The position numbers and the translations under genes are program-made. From an uncultured Lachnospiraceae bacterium (GTDB taxonomy: Bacteria; Bacillota; Clostridia; Lachnospirales; Lachnospiraceae), in contig CARUOB010000047.1 of NCBI GenBank assembly GCA_949076555.1, forward strand, positions 11,602 through 25,695: a stretch of DNA of 14,094 nt, in the 5' to 3' direction. Within the stretch, counting starts at the first letter, position 1, and every line of letters starts with the position of its first letter. This document shows positions 14,078 through 14,094 of the stretch, piece by piece. Below the pieces are notes generated by a model. That model made no database searches and was not told the DNA's origin. It was given only the letters and a program-made list of their open reading frames with translations.

Positions 14078-14094
14078 CATTTGTTTGAACCTCG

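Overview
The window looks like a chromosomal segment of an endospore-forming, moderately GC-rich member of the Clostridia, most likely a Lachnospiraceae-type gut anaerobe (inference). It carries three sporulation or germination genes (gpr, spoIIP, sigK). The gene order rpsT<- / ->gpr-spoIIP-lepA-hemW is the conserved Firmicutes order known from Bacillus subtilis. Zinc-ribbon plus TPM gene pairs and Rpn-family nucleases are also common in this clade. All genes run on the + strand except rpsT.

Left part (1-3600). A sigma-A-like promoter precedes a PurF-family gene that keeps the phosphoribosyltransferase domain and the cysteine set expected for an Fe-S cluster, but has lost the N-terminal glutaminase nucleophile. 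Next is a 134-base gap containing two strong stem-loops. It is followed by a double zinc-ribbon membrane protein gene broken by a single-base frameshift near 2299, and by a membrane-anchored TPM-domain protein with a Gly/His-rich tail. A long bidirectional terminator (3541-3571) separates these from the convergent rpsT.

Central part (3596-9706). rpsT (S20) has a near-consensus promoter and is divergent from gpr (germination protease). Then come spoIIP (peptidoglycan hydrolase for engulfment), lepA (EF4 GTPase) and hemW (radical-SAM heme chaperone). gpr and spoIIP act in sporulation and germination; lepA and hemW are housekeeping and appear to have their own promoter. spoIIP has no visible Shine-Dalgarno, and a sigma-E-like promoter would start its transcript at the ATG.

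Right part (9707-14094). The hrcA-grpE-dnaK genes that follow hemW in B. subtilis are absent from this position. Instead there is a 322-base non-coding stretch with a promoter and structured leader, an Rpn-family (PD-(D/E)XK) nuclease/transposase-like gene, and then a tight run of sigK, a degenerate HD-GYP-type gene and pilT, closed by a long Rho-independent terminator. sigK begins without the pro-sequence of B. subtilis SigK and is not interrupted. The HD protein keeps the HD dyad but lacks the GYP-side metal ligands.

Most of the window is core genome. I do not see a clearly new multi-gene system. The best leads are the PurF-like protein without a glutaminase nucleophile, the sigK/degenerate-HD-GYP/pilT arrangement, the possible leaderless spoIIP message, and a small family of intergenic palindromes. 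Motif positions were read by eye; no database search or folding program was run.
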